A stretch of 64,000 bases of DNA from Chelatococcus albus (lineage in GTDB: Bacteria; Pseudomonadota; Alphaproteobacteria; Rhizobiales; Beijerinckiaceae). The position numbers were made by a program, and so were the translations under genes. Of this stretch, positions 62,984-64,000 are shown in pieces. The stretch is from the NCBI RefSeq assembly GCF_030067675.1, contig NZ_JASJEV010000009.1, positions 1 through 64,000 on the forward strand, given 5' to 3'. The notes below the pieces were generated by a model. It was not told where the DNA came from. It did no database searches and saw only the letters and a program-made list of their open reading frames with translations. Within the stretch, counting starts at the first letter, position 1; every line of letters starts with the position of its first letter.

Positions 62984-63394
62984 ATGTCGTCCTACCCAAT
63001 CGCATCCATCGAGGGGATTGGCCCGGTGATGGCGGAGAAGCTCAGGAAGGTCGGCATCAGGACGACCGGGGCGCTCCTCGAACGCGCCAAGGACGCCAAG
63101 GGGCGCAAGGAGCTCGCCGCAGCGAGCGGCATCGAGGAAAGCAAGATCCTCAAATGGGCCAACATGGCTGACCTGATGCGCATCAGGGGGGTGGCCGAGG
63201 AATATGCCGAGCTTCTTGAGGCGGCGGGGGTGGACACGGTCAAGGAGCTGAGGCACCGCAACGTCGGCAACCTGACGAAGGCGATGGCCGAGGCGAACGA
63301 CAAGCGCAGGCTCGTGCGCCTGCTTCCCGGGGAGAAGGCGGTGGCGAAATGGATCGAAAACGCCAGGACGCTGCCGCCGATGATGAGCTACTGA
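62984..63394 (+). CDS. DUF4332 domain-containing protein
   Basis: 136-aa protein of DUF4332: YPIASIEGIGPVMAEKLRKVGIRTTGALLERAKDAKGRKEL and a second HhH-like unit VAEEYAELLEAAGVDTVKELRHRN. Two helix-hairpin-helix-like modules suggest nucleic-acid or protein binding. GGGGAGAAGCAGGC precedes the ATG at 62984. It follows the DUF2267-like gene by 256 bp on the same strand. Role unknown. Confidence 0.85.
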   Translation: MSSYPIASIEGIGPVMAEKLRKVGIRTTGALLERAKDAKGRKELAAASGIEESKILKWANMADLMRIRGVAEEYAELLEAAGVDTVKELRHRNVGNLTKAMAEANDKRRLVRLLPGEKAVAKWIENARTLPPMMSY

Positions 63395-63733
63395 CGCGCC
63401 GCATCTCCCCTGCCTCCGGCATCCTTTGCAGCTTCCGGGGCGACAGTCAGAGTTCACGCGAAAACCACCACCGTCATCCCGGGGCACACCGCAGGCGTGA
63501 GCCCGGGATCGAGAACCGATGCGGGTGAACCAGAACGCACGGCGCCCGCCGCGCCCTTGCCTGCACCGGGATCGTCTCTGGGCCCCGGACAGCCGCTTCG
63601 CGGCTTCCGGGGTGCCAGGGAGGAGGTTCGCACGAGAACCGGACCACGGCCATCCCGGCCCGGGGCAAGCCGCGTCGGCAGCGACGCCACGCCCTGTTGA
63701 CAGACTCGTGGCGGCGCGGCACGCGACGCGGCG
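63395..63733. other. intergenic region holding the composite repeat, upstream of folP
   Basis: 339 bp without a gene; more than half is the composite repeat at 63471-63640. The rest (63641-63733) is G+C-rich and presumably contains the folP promoter, though none is obvious. Confidence 0.5.
63471..63640 (+). repeat. dispersed intergenic repeat, copy 3 (composite B+A)
   Basis: Two modules in order: B (63471-63537, like 57175-57240) and A (63549-63640, like the minus strand of 54454-54547). The A core is about 50 bp with one difference between copies. This composite is the fullest copy in the window and lies between the DUF4332 gene and folP. Confidence 0.75.
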
Positions 63734-64000
63734 ATGAACATGCCGAGACTCTACTGGCGGGACGGCTCGCTGGCGCTCTCACCCACCTGCGTGATGGGCA
63801 TCGTCAACGTCACGCCTGATTCCTTCTTCGGTGGCAGTCGCGCCGCTTCTGTGGAGGCGGCCGTCGCGCGCGCGGCGGCGCTTGCCGCCGAAGGCGCGCA
63901 TGTCATCGACATCGGCGCGGAATCGACGCGCCCCGGCCACGCGCCGGTCTCCGCCGAGGAGGAGCAGGCGCGCCTCCTGCCCGTGCTCGAGGGCATCAGG
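63734..64000 (+). CDS. folP: dihydropteroate synthase, 5' part
   Basis: First 89 codons, cut by the window edge. VMGIVNVTPDSFFGGSR (about 20-36) is the first pterin-binding signature, and HVIDIGAESTRPGHAPVSAEEE (about 56-77) the second conserved loop, both diagnostic for dihydropteroate synthase, which joins PABA to dihydropterin pyrophosphate in folate synthesis and is the sulfonamide target. ATG at 63734 used. Confidence 0.93.
   Translation, partial: MNMPRLYWRDGSLALSPTCVMGIVNVTPDSFFGGSRAASVEAAVARAAALAAEGAHVIDIGAESTRPGHAPVSAEEEQARLLPVLEGIR

Noticed and set aside
1-64000. CRISPR arrays, rRNA operons, prophage modules
   Set aside because: No regularly spaced identical repeats, no rRNA-like sequence and no phage structural or integrase genes were seen.

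Overview
The window is a G+C-rich chromosomal segment from an alphaproteobacterium, most likely a member of the Hyphomicrobiales (Rhizobiales). This rests on families typical of that group (DUF2336, PAS_5, DUF6949, DUF3126, two BTLCP cysteine peptidases, a two-Cys SufU-like scaffold), on GANTC-rich intergenic repeats, and on CtrA-like TTAA-N7-TTAA boxes. Gene density is high, with about 65 protein genes, one tRNA and no rRNA or CRISPR array. Almost every long open frame opposite a gene is a G+C-driven shadow. The genus cannot be named from the sequence alone.

Layout. 1-170: a possible insertion-sequence end and tRNA-Thr(TGT). 297-6848 (minus strand): a five-gene catabolic operon (N-formylglutamate amidohydrolase-like protein, ethanolamine-type permease, glutamine-synthetase-like ligase, aldehyde dehydrogenase, iron alcohol dehydrogenase), facing a divergent RpiR regulator across a palindromic operator. 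I read it as a gamma-glutamylation route for ethanolamine or a related amino alcohol. 7850-13870: small envelope and stress proteins, two acetyltransferases (one frameshifted), a MocR regulator, CutA and NAD kinase. 13901-17685: DUF2336 protein with a lytic transglycosylase, then a MaoC hydratase with a CitE-like lyase. 17765-22102: an RND efflux pump and adaptor. 22480-27789: flavin reductase, nitroreductase, a large YfhO membrane protein and a repeat-containing secreted protein. 27872-36486: housekeeping genes (thrS, yidD, folE, hisI, an Fe-S scaffold), an outer-membrane MipA protein, a PAP2 phosphatase, a patatin, a CBS protein and a rhomboid protease.

36968-42053 looks like a cell-surface and signalling neighbourhood: a PAS_5 protein, a double-PilZ protein, two tandem LapG-like BTLCP peptidases, a gamma carbonic anhydrase, and DUF6949 divergent from a hypothetical protein across a clean CtrA-type box. 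42103-49082: DUF3126 with cysE, enoyl-CoA hydratase, Nudix, two alpha/beta hydrolases, a zinc-finger protein, an FAD monooxygenase and a phosphodiesterase. 49123-54433: a chemotaxis receptor, then a YdjC/HpnK deacetylase divergent from a polyprenyl-phosphate glycosyltransferase that is translationally coupled to the lipid II flippase murJ. 54594-64000: phytase-like esterase, nitronate monooxygenase, ilvE, a haloacid dehalogenase, an M20 peptidase, a HerA-like ATPase, two small conserved proteins, and the start of folP, which runs off the right edge.

The most interesting signals are the ethanolamine-type gamma-glutamyl operon, a group of CtrA-like boxes near the PilZ/BTLCP genes, a dense GANTC repeat cluster at 44609-44799, a 32-bp perfect palindrome with two GANTC sites at 26698, and three copies of a dispersed intergenic repeat.
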